A stretch of 64,000 bases of DNA from Flaccisagitta enflata (lineage: Eukaryota; Chaetognatha; Sagittoidea; Aphragmophora): NCBI GenBank assembly GCA_965153355.1, contig OZ231126.1, positions 496,001-560,000 of the forward strand. Reading direction: 5' to 3'. The notes under the pieces were generated by a model. The model searched no databases. It was not told the DNA's origin and worked only from the letters and a program-made list of their open reading frames with translations. Made by a program: the position numbers and the translations under genes. The stretch's first letter is position 1. The number at the start of each line of letters is the position of its first letter. This document shows positions 45,300 through 58,024 of this stretch, one piece after another.

Positions 45300-45790
45300 T
45301 TTGGGCAGCGGCCCCAAAGGGCCGATGTCCTGTAGGACACAGGGGGGAATTTCGAGACGTCCGTCCTTCCGTCCTTCCGTCCTTCCGTCCTTCCGTCCTT
45401 CCGTCTGTCCCCCCCCCTTGGCCATCGGAGCCTCAATTCTGCAGTCTCAGGCCTGATTTTGGCCCTCAGAGCCCTCAATTTAGCCCTTACAGACCTCAAT
45501 TTAGCCCTCAAGAGCTCAAATCAGGTCTCCAGACCTCATATCTGCCCTCAAGACCTTAAATCAGCCCTCCAGACCTCAAATTAACCCTCCAAGCCTCAAA
45601 TCAACTCTTCAGGCCTCAAATTTGTCCTCTAGGCCTCAAGCCTGCCCCAAACCTCAGATCTGCTCTTTTGGACTAAATTCTGCCATCCCAACTTCGAATC
45701 CACCTCAGGACGTCTCGAAATTCCCCCCTGTGTCCTACAGGACATCGGTCCTTTGGGGCCGCTGCCCTGCTCTCACTCCACTACTTCACT
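45300..45790. mobile_element. GC-capped fold-back element with a GTCCTTCC core at the cap
   Basis: TTGGGCAGCGGCCCCAAAGG, TGTCCTGTAGGACACAGGGG, (GTCCTTCC)n, then units of AGGCCTCAAATTxxCCCT and the inverse cap TGTCCTACAGGACATCGG. The GTCCTTCC tract links its structure with the hairpin family. Confidence 0.75.
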
Positions 45791-45952
45791 TGATCATTCT
45801 AAGCAGGGCATCGGGTACCGCTGACCATGTGCGATCCTTGGATGACTAGTTTCCTCTTGAATGGAGGCAGCTTTGGTGAGATGTAAAAATGTAAAAAAGT
45901 AGAAGTGAATGCCTTTTTTATCAATTGTAAGCATGCAAGCGTACACGTGCGC

Positions 45953-45988
45953 GTGTGTGTGTCCGTGTGTAAGTGTATGTGTGTGTAA

Positions 45989-46077
<89 letters not shown>
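45953..46077. repeat. (GT)n microsatellite
   Basis: Long GT run with a few substitutions at its left end. Confidence 0.95.
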
Positions 46078-46079
<2 letters not shown>

Positions 46080-46159
46080 TTCTGCGCAGGGGAGGTTTCA
46101 TATTGGCTTTTTTGGGCACCCCAGTCAACACACTGCCCTGCTTGTTTTATGGAACCGGA

Positions 46160-46425
<266 letters not shown>

Positions 46426-46579
46426 AGGAGAGAAAAAAAATACCAAATGTCAACCTGACCAAAAGACACTACGAGTTTTATAGTTGAGTAGCCCGCGACT
46501 AAAAAGTCAAGGAAGTGGAAAGAAACCAGTTGCCCAGGGTTACACAAAAGTCTTAGATGAGGAGAGCAAGGGAGTAAGT

Positions 46580-47022
46580 GCTTTTTGGGCAGCGGCCCCG
46601 AAGGGGCCGATGAGCTATGCTTCAATGCAGAAGCAATTTCTCCCTCTTCTTCTTCTCCGTCCACTTCCTCAGGTCTCAAATCCAATCTTGAAGCCCAAAA
46701 TCTATAACCAAATCTCAGTCTTATGACCCAAATCCCATCCTGAGGCCTGGGCCTAGAGACTAATTGTCAAGCCTCATGACGAAAATGGGTTGGGGTCTTG
46801 GAGAAAGGATTTGGGTCTTGACTAGAATTTGGGTCTGGAAGATGGGATTTAGACCTTGAGGCTGAGCTTTGGGCCTGGAGCCTGGGATTTAGGCCTTGAG
46901 GCTAGTTAGGGGGGGGGGTCGGAGGACATAGAAGGAGAAGGAGGAGAAGGAGAAGGAGAAAATTCCCCAAATGTGTGAAAGCATTTACTAGGTCATCGAC
47001 TCCTTCTTGGCCGCTGCACAAA
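46580..47022. mobile_element. GC-capped fold-back element
   Basis: TTGGGCAGCGGCCCCGAAGG cap, GATGAGCTATGCTTC, CTTCTTCTCC tract, AGGTCTCAAATCCAATCTTG units, inverted GGAGAAGGAGGAGAAGG and decayed cap GGTCATCGACTCCTTCTTGG. Confidence 0.7.
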
Positions 47023-47048
47023 AAAAAATTGGATGCTACGTGACTGAC

Positions 47049-47162
47049 CTAATATGTATCTTAGCATGATGCAAAACTGCGCCAAGCCTCCCAAAGCGAT
47101 CCATGATGTCGTTAGTATGAAAAAAAGATCCACGTCCAGGTTTTCAATATATACATATATAA
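47049..47162 (-). CDS. Membrane protein exon 2 (second helix)
   Basis: 114 bases on the minus strand between a TATCTAG acceptor (phase 1) and a TTAG/GTCAGT donor (phase 1): IYVYIENLDVDLFFILTTSW, IALGGLAQFCIMLRYIL. A hydrophobic helix ending in LRY, placed like the second helix of XK-related proteins (LT-L-x-F-x-L then Q-x-F-S-x-R-W). Phase fits exon 1 and exon 3. Confidence 0.6.
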
Positions 47163-47176
47163 CTAGATATTGATTA

Positions 47177-47789
47177 ACCGGGTCATCAGCCTGAGATGCC
47201 GGATTCTGTTAAGCTTTTACCCAGAGATGCCACATATCTCGGATTTCATACTGATTGTCCTTTGAAGAGCAAAGATTGACGTTTTTTGTATCAAAATTTC
47301 ATCAAAATCGGTCAAGTAGTTCAGATTTTACAAGTCTTTGAAGTAAAAACTAGTTTCCTCTCAATGGCAGAATTTTCAATAAAAATCATGAAAGAGAGCG
47401 ACTTCAAATTTTTCTCTTTTTTTAACAGTTTGAGCTTGGGAACATGTTAATGGTCTAGTATGAAAAAAAATTAGATGTAGTTTCATAAATTTGTCAAGTC
47501 ACCTTTTACTTAGGACTAATCTTGTGTCCCTGGCACAAAATATTGCAAAATGAGGTAAAGGGGAAAAACGCCATTCCTCCATTTTCCCATCAAAAAACAG
47601 AAGTGGCAGAAAGGTTGTTTTTCACTTAAGTACATGTAAAATCTCAACTACTTGACCGATTTTGATGAAATTTTGATACAAAAAACGTCAATCTTTACTC
47701 TTTAAGAGACAATCAGTGTGAAATCCGTGATACATGGCATCTCAGAGTAAAAGCTTAACATTATCCGGCATCTCAGGCTGATGACCCGG
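47177..47789. mobile_element. Fold-back transposon that nearly equals intron 1
   Basis: Inverted ends CCGGGTCATCAGCCTGAGAT, arms over most of the length (ATCAAAATTTCATCAAAATC and complement), TA at each edge (47175-47176 and 47790-47791), no transposase. The predicted intron is 47163-47785. Confidence 0.8.
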
Positions 47790-47909
47790 TAGATTTATAT
47801 CTGGTTTTAGATATTCGTAAGCGAGTGCGAAATCAAAGGCAATGTCCACTATCACCAAAACTGCCGCCGCGCAGAGCAAAAACACTTGGCTCAATCGTTT
47901 CAACTCCAT
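47786..47909 (-). CDS. Membrane protein exon 1 (start codon and first helix; possibly XK-related)
   Basis: ATG at 47909 on the minus strand: MELKRLSQVF, then LLCAAAVLVIVDIAFDFALA, YEYLKPDINLP. The first helix contains V-D-I-A-F-D, like the D-x-x-x-D motif in the first helix of XK-related proteins, followed by AYEYL like their A-x-x-YY. The first in-frame stop lies inside the downstream transposon, so splicing is required. The only phase-1 donor near the end is CCGG/GTCATC, within the transposon terminus. If used, it joins in frame to exon 2. No promoter motif was recognised upstream, where a (GTAG)n array begins at 47933. Confidence 0.6.
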
Positions 47910-47932
47910 TGATCTCTAATCTCACTTATTGA

Positions 47933-48092
47933 CGGGTAGGTAGGTAGATAGGTAGGTAGGTAGGTTGGTGCGTAGGTAGGTAAGTAGGTAAGTAGGTAAG
48001 TAGGTAGGTAGGTAGGTAGGTAGGTAGGTAAGTAGGTAGATAGGTAGGTAGGTAGGTAGGTAGGTAGGTAGGTAAGTAGGTAGGTAGGTAGG
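47933..48092. repeat. (GTAG)n microsatellite
   Basis: TAGG tetranucleotides with GTAA and GATA variants, directly upstream of the membrane-protein start codon. Confidence 0.95.
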
Positions 48093-48216
48093 CCAATTCT
48101 TTCATGTGCGAAATTCAAAAGGAAGAAAAAATTTTGAAAATAAAAAGGTGGCATTGAGAGATGAAGAAAAAGACGTTTCTTTTAAATGAAAGAGCGCAAA
48201 TACTAAGGGCGATACG

Positions 48217-48329
<113 letters not shown>

Positions 48330-48512
48330 AGATAAGGAGACAAACAAGCAGAGACAGACATACAGACAGATAAAAGAACAAAAGAGACACAAACCGAGAC
48401 CGAGAGACTGACACGTAAATAGACAGAGACTGAGTCAGAGACAGACAAAAACAGACAGTAAGACAGCCAGATTCAGACCAACAGACACACAAAGACCTTT
48501 TCTTGTGTACTT

Positions 48513-48668
48513 TTTAGTCGCGTGCACGCGACATCACCAACCGCTTTGTCCATCCATCTGCCTGTCTGAGGGTCTGTCCGTCTGTTCGTCAGTCAAACAT
48601 TACTTTTCGGGTGTTAATGGGCAGTCTTTGCATCACTGCTCCTGCTCATATGTATGGTTAGCCTTTTT
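48513..48668 (+). mobile_element. Hairpin/(GTCS)n element, 5' part
   Basis: TTTTTAGTCGCGTGCACGCGAC hairpin, CCAACCGCTTTGTCC, GTCTGTCCGTCTGTTCGTCA core, ATCACTGCTCCTGCTCATAT; the terminal GGCCTTGTT is missing. Confidence 0.7.
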
Positions 48669-49127
48669 TCTGTTTTAGACCAATTACTACGCGAATAAAA
48701 AAAAGACGCACTTTCAAATGGCTTATTTAGCCATACAAATTTATAGAAACAACTTAAAATCTTAGACCATCTTAAAGCCCTTTGAAGGTAGAGATCCGCT
48801 AGAGCACACCCGTGGCATTAGTTTGAATAAAAATGTTGCCTATTTCAGTTTTGCAATCCCTATGTAAAAAGTGCATTTTAGCAAAATAGTGCTTTTCTTT
48901 GCAGAGCTCTAGCTTTTAAACCATTTGGTCTAGAATGAAAGATTTTTTGAAAATCTTTAAAATTGATTTTACTGAAAATAGTTAAACTTATTTTTTTAAT
49001 CTGTTTTATTAGTAAGTAAAGGGAGAAAAGAGTAAAACTGATTTTTTTTCATCTGTTTTATTAGTAAGTAAAGGGTTGCGTCTTTTTTTTTTTCTTTTCT
49101 TTTTTTTTTTTGATTCGCGTTGTAACA
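48669..49127. other. Dispersed repeat related to 53.93-54.15 kb, no gene
   Basis: ACGCACTTTCAAATGGC and AAAATCTTAGACCAT in the same order as at 53935-54000, plus a duplicated TCTGTTTTATTAGTAAGTAA (49000 and 49055). Confidence 0.5.
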
Positions 49128-49129
49128 TA

Positions 49130-49717
49130 CAGGGTGTATCATGCCAAATTAGATAAAAGAAAACGATCGCATTCTGCTTCTAAAAGTGCAAAAATAGATA
49201 TGAAAAAAGATTCAAAGAGCATACAAGCTCCAGTTTTTTGTGTAAAAATTTTATGAGTCTGGGTCAAATATTCTAGCCACAACATTAATTTGAAGTGAAC
49301 TGAGCATTTAGAGGAGAAGCTTTTTGGATATGATTGTGATGCTGAAAGCTTTTCTTTGAATTGCTCTCATTTCTAAACAGCTTGAGCCACATTTGCCAGA
49401 TTGGTCTCTAATTAAAGAAAATTTGAAAAGCTTTAATTTGGGAGCAATCTAGCATCTGTAACTTAAATCGTTTAGAAATGAGAGCAGTTCAAAAAAAACT
49501 TTCAGAATCAAAATGATGTTCAAAGTGCTTCTCCTCTAAATGCTCAATCTATTTCAAATTGATATTGTGGCTACAATATTTGACCCAGACCCATGAAATT
49601 TTTACACAAAAAACCGGAGCTCATGTGCTCTTTGAATTTTTTTTCATTTTTGTTTTTGCACTTTTAGAAGCAGAATGCCATCGTTTTCTTATATCTAATT
49701 TGGCATGATACACCCTG
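49130..49717. mobile_element. Fold-back element with CAGGGTGTATCATGCC termini
   Basis: Full-length inverted arms (CAGGGTGTATCATGCCAAAT and its complement), centre near 49425. CAGGGTGT-type ends are common in Tc1/mariner and pogo MITEs. Confidence 0.8.
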
Positions 49718-49880
49718 CAGAATGAAAATGTCAACAACGCCTACGACTGCCAGCTGCCACCCACAAAAGGCTTAAGTAAAAAAATGTTGATATACTTAAA
49801 GAAATGATTAACATCTCAGATTAATGATAATAAAACTAAAAAAAAATCTTTAATTCATTATACTCGCCTCTAAAAAGAAG

Positions 49881-50650
49881 TACAGTATGATTTTTCACGT
49901 TTGAAATATTCTATGACAACATAATTCAAAAAGTAATAAAGATATTTGAATTCTGAAAAAAGTTCCTGAAAGCTAATGGTGATGCATTTTATGATATGTA
50001 ACGCCCAGGAGTTTTTTACAAAAATCTATACCTTTTAACGAATGAAGAAATGTTGATCAAAATGAGCAAAAAACAATATGACTTTAAGTCATTGGCTGAA
50101 CAGTTCTTCTTTAAGTTGCTCTTATTTCTAAATGAATGAAGCTACTGACACCAGATTGGTCTCAAATTAAAGCTAATTTGCAGCAGTTTTAAGAAATGCA
50201 AAGAGGGAAATTTTTCTTTAATGGTATTTCACATTAGGCATGAAAAAATGGATCTCTTGATGAAAGTTAGGATCAAGAGTTGATTCACAGCTCACAAATT
50301 GATTCAAAACATCAATTGAACATTTGATCTCAAGCTTTCCCAAAAACTACTTCAAAATAGCTTTCATTTGAGACCAATCTGGTATCTGTAGCTCAATTTG
50401 TTTAGAAATGAGAGCAATTTAAAGGGAAACAGTCAAAAATGAGAACTTTTTGAAAAGAGACAATTTGAATATGATGACATCTCATTCCATCTAGTTCCGA
50501 GGACCAAATTATTGTAAAAAGATCCTGGGATTTATACATCATAAAATGCATTAACATTATCTTTAAAGAATTTATTTCAAAATTCAATTATCTCTATTAC
50601 TTTTTGAATTATGTCGTCATGAAATATTTCAAACGTGAAAAATCATACAC
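49881..50650. mobile_element. Fold-back element with TATGATTTTTCACG termini
   Basis: Inverted arms TATGATTTTTCACGTTTGAA and complement, centre near 50265. Shares the phrase GAGACCAATCTGGTATCTGT with the neighbouring element's interior, so the two are related. Confidence 0.8.
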
Positions 50651-51290
50651 ACGGTAAAGAAAAAAATGTTTGTCTTTATTATTCTATTTGTGGAATAATT
50701 TAAATAAAATTGTTTTAAAGCAATAGTCGCAGAAGCGTTAGATGGTTAGCAGTACCCGTGCTCTAGGTTGTGGTTAAAGTTGAAGGGGGAGCAGGGCAGC
50801 GGCCCCGAAGGATCGATGACCTATGCTTTCACACATCACTGTGCTCTGAAAACATACAATAGCGAGATAAAAATATAAGCCCGTATAAATAGATGATTAT
50901 TTTGGTTAAAAAGTTTGCTTTGATATGTTCAAATTGCATGTCTAAGGGGCTTTGCCCGCTTCCCAAATCATAAAAGGGTCCTTTTCAGCCTTCAAAGTCG
51001 GATGATAGCAAAAAAAAAAAAAGGAAAAAAAAGAAAAAAAAAACACCCAAATTTTCTAATCTTTTTCATAATAGAATTTCAAAAAATGCAGTTTTTTTTA
51101 AATACCTTGTCTTTTACATGCAGCAGCGCCACCAAAATTTAAAAGTACTATATTCAGTCCATCCTTCAGCTTATTTACAAATATTGAAGACATCGAAGAA
51201 CTTTAACAGGCATTTTTGATACCTTTCATGATAGGAAGTAGACACAAGTTTACAAACTTAGAATTGAATAAAATAGCGAACTTCAACACG
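50651..51290. other. No gene; decayed fold-back cap at 50735-50850
   Basis: GCGTTAGATGGTTAGCAGTA and GGGCAGCGGCCCCGAAGGAT are the outer parts of the GC-capped family, without the minisatellite interior. Confidence 0.5.
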
Positions 51291-51431
51291 AAACAAGGCC
51301 GGATACACGGCAATCCAGTCGCGGACGGTTGGGCAGGAGCAGAAATGCAAAAACCGCTCGTAATTCAAAAATGTTACTGACTCACCGACCGACACGGCAA
51401 GTTCTAGATTCGCGTGTCCGCGACTAAAAAG
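51291..51431 (-). mobile_element. Hairpin/(GTCS)n element, short subfamily
   Basis: ACAAGGCCGGATACACGGC, CAGTCGCGGACGGTTGGGCA, ACCGACCGACACGGCAAG, and hairpin CGCGTGTCCGCGACT. Matches the copy at 9.8 kb. Confidence 0.8.
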
Positions 51432-52194
51432 TTGCATTGAATGAGTTGGGAAGCGGATAAAACCATATATATTCTTCATCAGTACAACAAACTACGCCAG
51501 TTTCTCATATCAGTATTGGCCAAAAGTTAGTGCTTAATTCCTATTGTCCCAAGGTTATGTGCTCTCACAGCAAATTGCATATGACAGCGTCCCCCCGAAG
51601 GCAACATTTGTGTTTCAAAGAGGGTCAAAATGGAAATTTTGAATGAATGGAAAGGGAAGAACAAGTGAATAAAAATGATTCAGATAACTCAGACATGATA
51701 TTTAAAACAAAATTTTGCATTTGTTTAGCAAGAAGGATCTAGTTTAGCCAATGTTACTAAAAAAAATTTATTGAAAATTTATTCTTTTTTCATTTTTGGT
51801 CACTGACAGGTGGCTGGTCTAAATTCTAAATTTGCATAAAAAACAAAAAAATGAAAAAACAAAGAACATAGTTCTCTTCCTAAATCGATTACAGAGAGAA
51901 CTATATTTTTCAAAATGCAAAATTTCCCGGTATATGGCTTTCTTAGAATTTAGACCACAGAAAATGAAAAAAGTTGTAAGTAGAAATTTGCTAAAACCAT
52001 CATTTTTCTGCTTGTTTACATGTGAACCGCATAGTTCAAACTACTTTTTAAGTCAGAAAATGATGAAAAGGTATACACCAAGTGTCTTTAGAGAGAAAAT
52101 GTTTATTAAAACCATTTCAGCTTCATTATTGTCCTGATAATGATGCAAAAAGTATGGTGGAACACTTAATTTTCCTTCGAAAATTCGCCGTCAT
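51432..52194. other. No gene; partial inverted structure
   Basis: TGGTCTAAATTCTAAATTTGC (about 51812) faces AGAATTTAGACCA (about 51946), with arms of AT-rich sequence on both sides to about 51720 and 52070: probably another fold-back element. Confidence 0.45.
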
Positions 52195-52530
52195 ATGAGG
52201 GATTTTTTCCTCCTCCTTCTTCTCCTCCTTCTTCTTTGTCCCCCCTCCGTCTGACTCAGATCCTAGCCTCAAGGCCCAAATCCCAGCCTCGAGGCCCAAA
52301 TCCCAGCCTCGAGGCCCAAATCCCAGTCTTGAGGCCCAAATCCCAGCCTTGAGGCCCAAGTTCCAGCATTGGGGATTCAAAGATTGGATTTAACCTCGAG
52401 GCTGAGATTTGGGCCTCAAGACTGGGATTAGGGCCTCGAGGCTGGGATTTGGGCCTTGAGGCTAGGATCTGAGTCAGAGGGGGGGGGGGAACGTAGGAGA
52501 AGAAGGAGAAGAAGCGGCCATCCATTATTT
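52195..52530. mobile_element. Fold-back of a CCTCGAGGCCCAAATCCCAG minisatellite
   Basis: CCTCCTTCTTCTCC arm, five ~20-bp units, then the inverted units and GGAGAAGAAGGAGAAG. Belongs to the GC-capped family interior but lacks the caps. Confidence 0.75.
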
Positions 52531-52669
52531 CGGGGCTCAACTCATCGGTGTAGGACAAGGAACATCCATGCCATCCATTTCCAAGTTAGTATTTTTATTT
52601 TTTTTTAGATTTTTTCCGTTTCTGTCCATTTACCGGAGCAAGAGCCAGCGATAGAGAAAATCAAAACAG

Positions 52670-52807
<138 letters not shown>

Positions 52808-53120
52808 ACGCAAACAAAAAGAATAGTCTATCAGACAGGCAGAAAAACAGACAAACACAGTCATATAGACAGCCAGAGAGTCGGGTAGAGTATGACAGAT
52901 TTTCAACTGATAAAACAACCACGCGCAATTACAATCAAGAAAATGTGTTAAGACAATTATCTAATAGTTTTTGATAGTTTTTAACAAAGCATTGCACCTT
53001 CTTCAAATTTTGCAGATTCTATTTCTACGAGGTTTTAGTTATTAGAATAAAATGGAACTATCTAATTAAAGTCAACCCACGGCGTGGTAGCAAAATCATC
53101 AATTTGTTGATCCATTTTTC

Positions 53121-53462
<342 letters not shown>

Positions 53463-54191
53463 GCGCGAGGTTGACTTAGTTAGGGCTAGTTTTGAAGGGA
53501 GAGTCCTTTAGACCTACGCAGGCTACACTTCTTAATCCTACACTTCACATTGCAGAAAACTTCGGATCACTTAAACGTAGGTTTATAGTGTATAAACTGC
53601 ATCATCATAAATTATTTAAAATTTTTTTTTTTTCATTTTACTAAAAACCAAAAGCACTAGTTTTCTTTTTGCATTTTGTGCTCTTAAACCTTTGGAATAT
53701 CTTCCGCAAGAAATAAAAGTGATTGTTTTAGCTCAAGCAAGTAACTCTGTATGCTTTGATACATATTTGTTTTGATTGCAAATGAGAGTTTTTTCTGAAA
53801 TGATTAATGGTTATGTGGCAGTCCTTTGTTTTAACTGTCCCACCATGCAATTGTGCGAAAATTCAAATGTCCATGAATTCTATCACAGACAAACTAAGAA
53901 CTCGACCATGTACTACTCGACTCAATAAAGAAGCCGCACTTTTAAAAGGCAAATTGTCATATTGAATTTCAAAATAATTAATAAAAATCTTAGACCATTA
54001 GAAAGCTCTTGAAAAGATCTTCCATTTGGCTTCAATCTGGTAATTCTAGCTTTATTCGTTTTAAAATGGCATGAGAATGAGTAAAAGCATTGTCATTATC
54101 AGTTTGCAATCCTAATGAAAAATGAGCATTTTTACAAATTAGAAGATAACTTTGACAAGCTCTAAAGTATGATGGGAGCAATGACGACCTA
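53463..54191. other. No gene recognised
   Basis: AT-rich; 53935-54150 is related to 48.7-48.9 kb. Confidence 0.4.
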
Positions 54192-54300
54192 GAGGATATT
54201 CACGATAGGTACTTGAGTAAGTCTCAAGTAAGTCTCAAGTAAAAATTTCTTACTTGAGACTTACTTAAGACTTACTCAAGTACCTATCGTGAATATCCTC
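54192..54300. other. 109-bp near-perfect hairpin
   Basis: Arms of about 50 bases starting GAGGATATTCACGATAGGTA pair with one visible mismatch around an AAATTT loop (centre 54246). The arms contain an internal AGTAAGTCTCA duplication. Could be a small fold-back MITE or a hairpin RNA source. Confidence 0.85.
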
Positions 54301-54645
54301 CAGGACTGGAGGATAGATTTTAGTTATCCTAATTTCATTTGTATCATGAAACATTTGAGATCTAGGCTAATTAAATGTTGCTCTATTGAGTGAATGCATT
54401 TGCGTCTCTTAAACCTCAACTTGTGACTTGACCTCATCAAGACTTCATTTTTCAAGGTTCTAACCATTTTTATAATATCGGGCGAAAAATTTTATATAAT
54501 TTAAAAAAAGATCAAGGAAGAAAGAAAGAACGAAAGAAAGAAGGAAAGAAAGTAGGAAAGAAAGAAGGGAGGAGAAAAAGATAGAAAGAAAGCAAGAGAG
54601 AAAGACGGGAGAGAATGGCAAGAAGACAAAAAGAAACGCAGAAAG

Positions 54646-54846
54646 AAACAAGGCCGGATACACGGCTACCCCAGTCGCCTGCGGGTGGGCAGGGGCCGTA
54701 ATCAAGGTCAACATATCATTTGGGCAGGAGCAGTGAGGTCAAAGACCATAAAAACCCCAAAAAAGTAAAGTGTGACTGACCAACGGATGGACGGACCAAG
54801 GGACCGACAAAGCGGGGTGTAGAGTCGCGTAGCACGCAACTAAAAA
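54646..54846 (-). mobile_element. Hairpin/(GTCS)n element, copy
   Basis: ACAAGGCCGGATACACGGCT, GTCGCCTGCGGGTGGGCAGG, ACGGATGGACGGACC core and AGTCGCGTAGCACGCAACT end. A (GAAA/GGAA) tract precedes it at 54515-54640. Confidence 0.85.
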
Positions 54847-55675
<829 letters not shown>

Positions 55676-55916
55676 TTTTTATACACATTATTAATCAATC
55701 CTTTCGCATTGTACCATGAGCACATTTTGTGTTCCAAATGTCTCTTATTCTATTCATGACAGAGCGGATTGAAACTATGGAATCACTATGAATCAAGTCA
55801 AAGTCGATCATTTCATTGTTTGCTGAAAGAGAATTCCATTTCGGGCATTCATTCATTCTGTGATGTTCGTTGTCAATTTGATTACAGCCTATGCATGTGG
55901 AACTATGTGTGCCTTT

Positions 55917-55985
55917 GAGCCTTTGCCTTTGCCTTTGCCTTTGCCTTTGCCTTTGCCTTTGCCTTTGCTTTTGCCTTTGCCTTTG
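55917..55985. repeat. (GCCTTT)n hexamer repeat
   Basis: Eleven hexamers, one variant GCTTTT. Flanking 55674-56360 shows no gene. Confidence 0.95.
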
Positions 55986-56399
55986 AGCTGCTGAGATGGG
56001 ATTAGACTCAAATGAAAATTTTTTTGAGGCTGTTTCCAGATCTCATCAATTTTCCCTACTGATCTTTGACCAATCTAGGGTTATGCATGTATGTAGGTGA
56101 ACGGAGACTTATGCTCTAGTTAGTACAGATAAAATATCTGGGTATTGAAGAAATTCATTCTCATTTTGGTTCAAAAAGGGAACTATTGAATTTTTATAAA
56201 ATCTTCAGAAAACATTCCTTTTTCAATCCCTTGCTTATTATGAATTTGCAAACGATAATCTGTCAGATTTTTTTCAGAATTGAATTCATTAGATATTTGA
56301 AAGAAAAACAATCTTGTTGTAATATGCTGTAAACAAAAAGAAATAATTACCAACGTTCTACTAAATGGGCTTTTGGTAAAGGAAGAAGGGGGCAGCAGA

Positions 56400-56910
56400 G
56401 GTGGAACAGGTCGCCCAAGGGCAATAGGTGGTCAGCGATACCCGTTGCCCTGCTTTGCATGATTGTGAATTGGAATGAGGGGAAGCAGGGCAGCGGCCCC
56501 GAAGGGGACGATGTCCTGTAGATACAGGGGTACTTTTGTTTGTCCGTTTGTGCATTTGTTCGTCCGTCCGTCCGTCTCCACCAGGCCATCTCACGACTAA
56601 AATCTAACCTCTCAGGCCTGAAATTTGCCCTCTCAGGCTGGGAGGGTAGACATAAGGCCTGAGAGGGCTTGAGAGGGCGGATTTCAGACCTGAGAGGGCA
56701 GATTTCAGGCCTGAGAGGGCAGATTCAAGGCCTGAGTGGGGAGATTTCAGGCCTGAGAGGGTAGATTTCAGGCCTGAGATGGCAGATTTCAGGCCTGAGA
56801 GGGCCTGGGGGGACGCACGAACGAACAAACGAACGAACGAACGCACGAACGAAAGTCCCCCTGTGTTCTACAGGACATCGTCCCCTTCGGGGCCGCTGCC
56901 CAAAAGCCGA
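56400..56910. mobile_element. GC-capped fold-back element, well preserved
   Basis: GGTGGTCAGCGATACCCG, GGGCAGCGGCCCCGAAGGGG, TGTCCTGTAGATACAGGGG, a (GTCC)n stretch, ~27-bp units of CAGGCCTGAGAGGGCAGATT, (CGAA)n and the inverse cap TACAGGACATCGTCCCCTTC. Confidence 0.8.
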
Positions 56911-57114
56911 GGGAAAGAGGTAGTAGGGGCCACAAAGGGGACTAGGGGGCCCCGCGGTAGTAGTCAAGTCTAGGGCCCCGCGGAGGGTAAGTACGGCTCA
57001 GCCGCCCGGTCTCTTCTCATATGCCTCAAAGCATCTCATTTCATTCAAGTTATAATTCACGCATGCACGCGACTGAAAACGAACCAATTGTAAATATTCA
57101 TGAAAAACAATTCT

Positions 57115-57120
57115 TTTATT
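57115..57120 (-). terminator. AATAAA polyadenylation signal for DNase I-like copy 2
   Basis: Canonical hexamer on the minus strand about 107 bases past the stop codon. Confidence 0.5.
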
Positions 57121-57226
57121 ACACTCACACAAAGTGTAAATCAAAGAGCCGGAGCGGCTAGAAGACGACTAAAACAATTACAAGTGAAACAATAATCTTA
57201 ACGAGAGCGCCAGGATGACAACAGAT

Positions 57227-57283
57227 TCAGTTTTCAGGTTGTAGTTGGACTTCAATGGGATAATGGTCGCTGACCCGCAAAGT
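57227..57283 (-). CDS. DNase I-like copy 2, last exon
   Basis: 57-base terminal exon after a CATTGCAG acceptor: TLRVSDHYPIEVQLQPEN and TGA. SDHYP holds the catalytic His of the DNase I family. Joined in phase 0 to the exon at 62196-62298 it gives FFGLDDEL then TLRVSDHYPIE, which aligns without gaps to the C-terminus of vertebrate DNase I-like proteins. The preceding intron is 4,912 bp and mostly satellite. The enzyme family cleaves double-stranded DNA using Ca/Mg and is normally secreted; the signal peptide exon is outside the window. Confidence 0.85.
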   Translation of the reverse strand, partial: TLRVSDHYPIEVQLQPEN

Positions 57284-57700
57284 CTGCAATGAAAAAACAA
57301 AAAGGTTTGTAGCCAATTTAGTACACGTAAAACTGTCATTAGGTTGGCAGAAAGCGTCATTAAACGATAGTCACTGTATAAAGGAATAACTATCGCACCT
57401 ATTTATTGGGCCTAATGTCCTTGACCTGAAGTCGACCGTTTACCCCAAATATTTCATTTTCAGGGCCGGACAAAATGTGTTTGTATTCATCTCTTCTAGC
57501 CTATTCCCTGTTCCCTAGGTCAAAATTAGTGCAAAAATACCACCAATGAAAAACCGGTATTGATTAACCCAGATAAAAGAAATTGGACGACCTGCGCGCT
57601 TGGAGACGAATCACTTAAAGGGTAGTGAAGAGCTCATTTGCATAATGCTGTTTTATATTGCTCTAGTCGTGCCACAGTTTCAATATCTATAGCGAAAGAT

Positions 57701-57842
57701 TTTTAGTCGCGGACTCGCGACTCAAGACTTTGCTGTGTCGGTCGGTCGGGCGGTCGGCCCGTCCGTTGGTCCGTCCCCGTTTTTTCGCTATTCCGCTCCT
57801 ACCCATCTGTCAAAGACTGAGGGGGAGTGTTTACGGCCTTGA
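57701..57842 (+). mobile_element. Hairpin/(GTCS)n element inside the DNase I-like last intron
   Basis: TTTTTAGTCGCGGACTCGCGAC hairpin, GTGTCGGTCGGTCGGGCGGT core, TTACGGCCTTGATT end. Shorter subfamily. Confidence 0.7.
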
Positions 57843-58024
57843 TTACTCTATGGGGAATCTTTTTTATTTCAGAAATCATTAGTTTAGGTTCGCAATATCA
57901 GTCCTATATGTCAATTTGTCTCTCTGATATGAATCCCCGTATTTCCAAGTCTGGACATCTACTGTATGGCTCTTGGCGCATAGAGAACGCAAATGGTTGA
58001 GTGAAGGGTATATGGAATGACTTA

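Noticed and set aside
46580-47022. GC palindromes (GGCCCCGAAGGGGCC) as transcription terminators or regulatory sites
   Set aside because: They recur as the caps of a dispersed fold-back element and so are part of a mobile sequence rather than local regulation.
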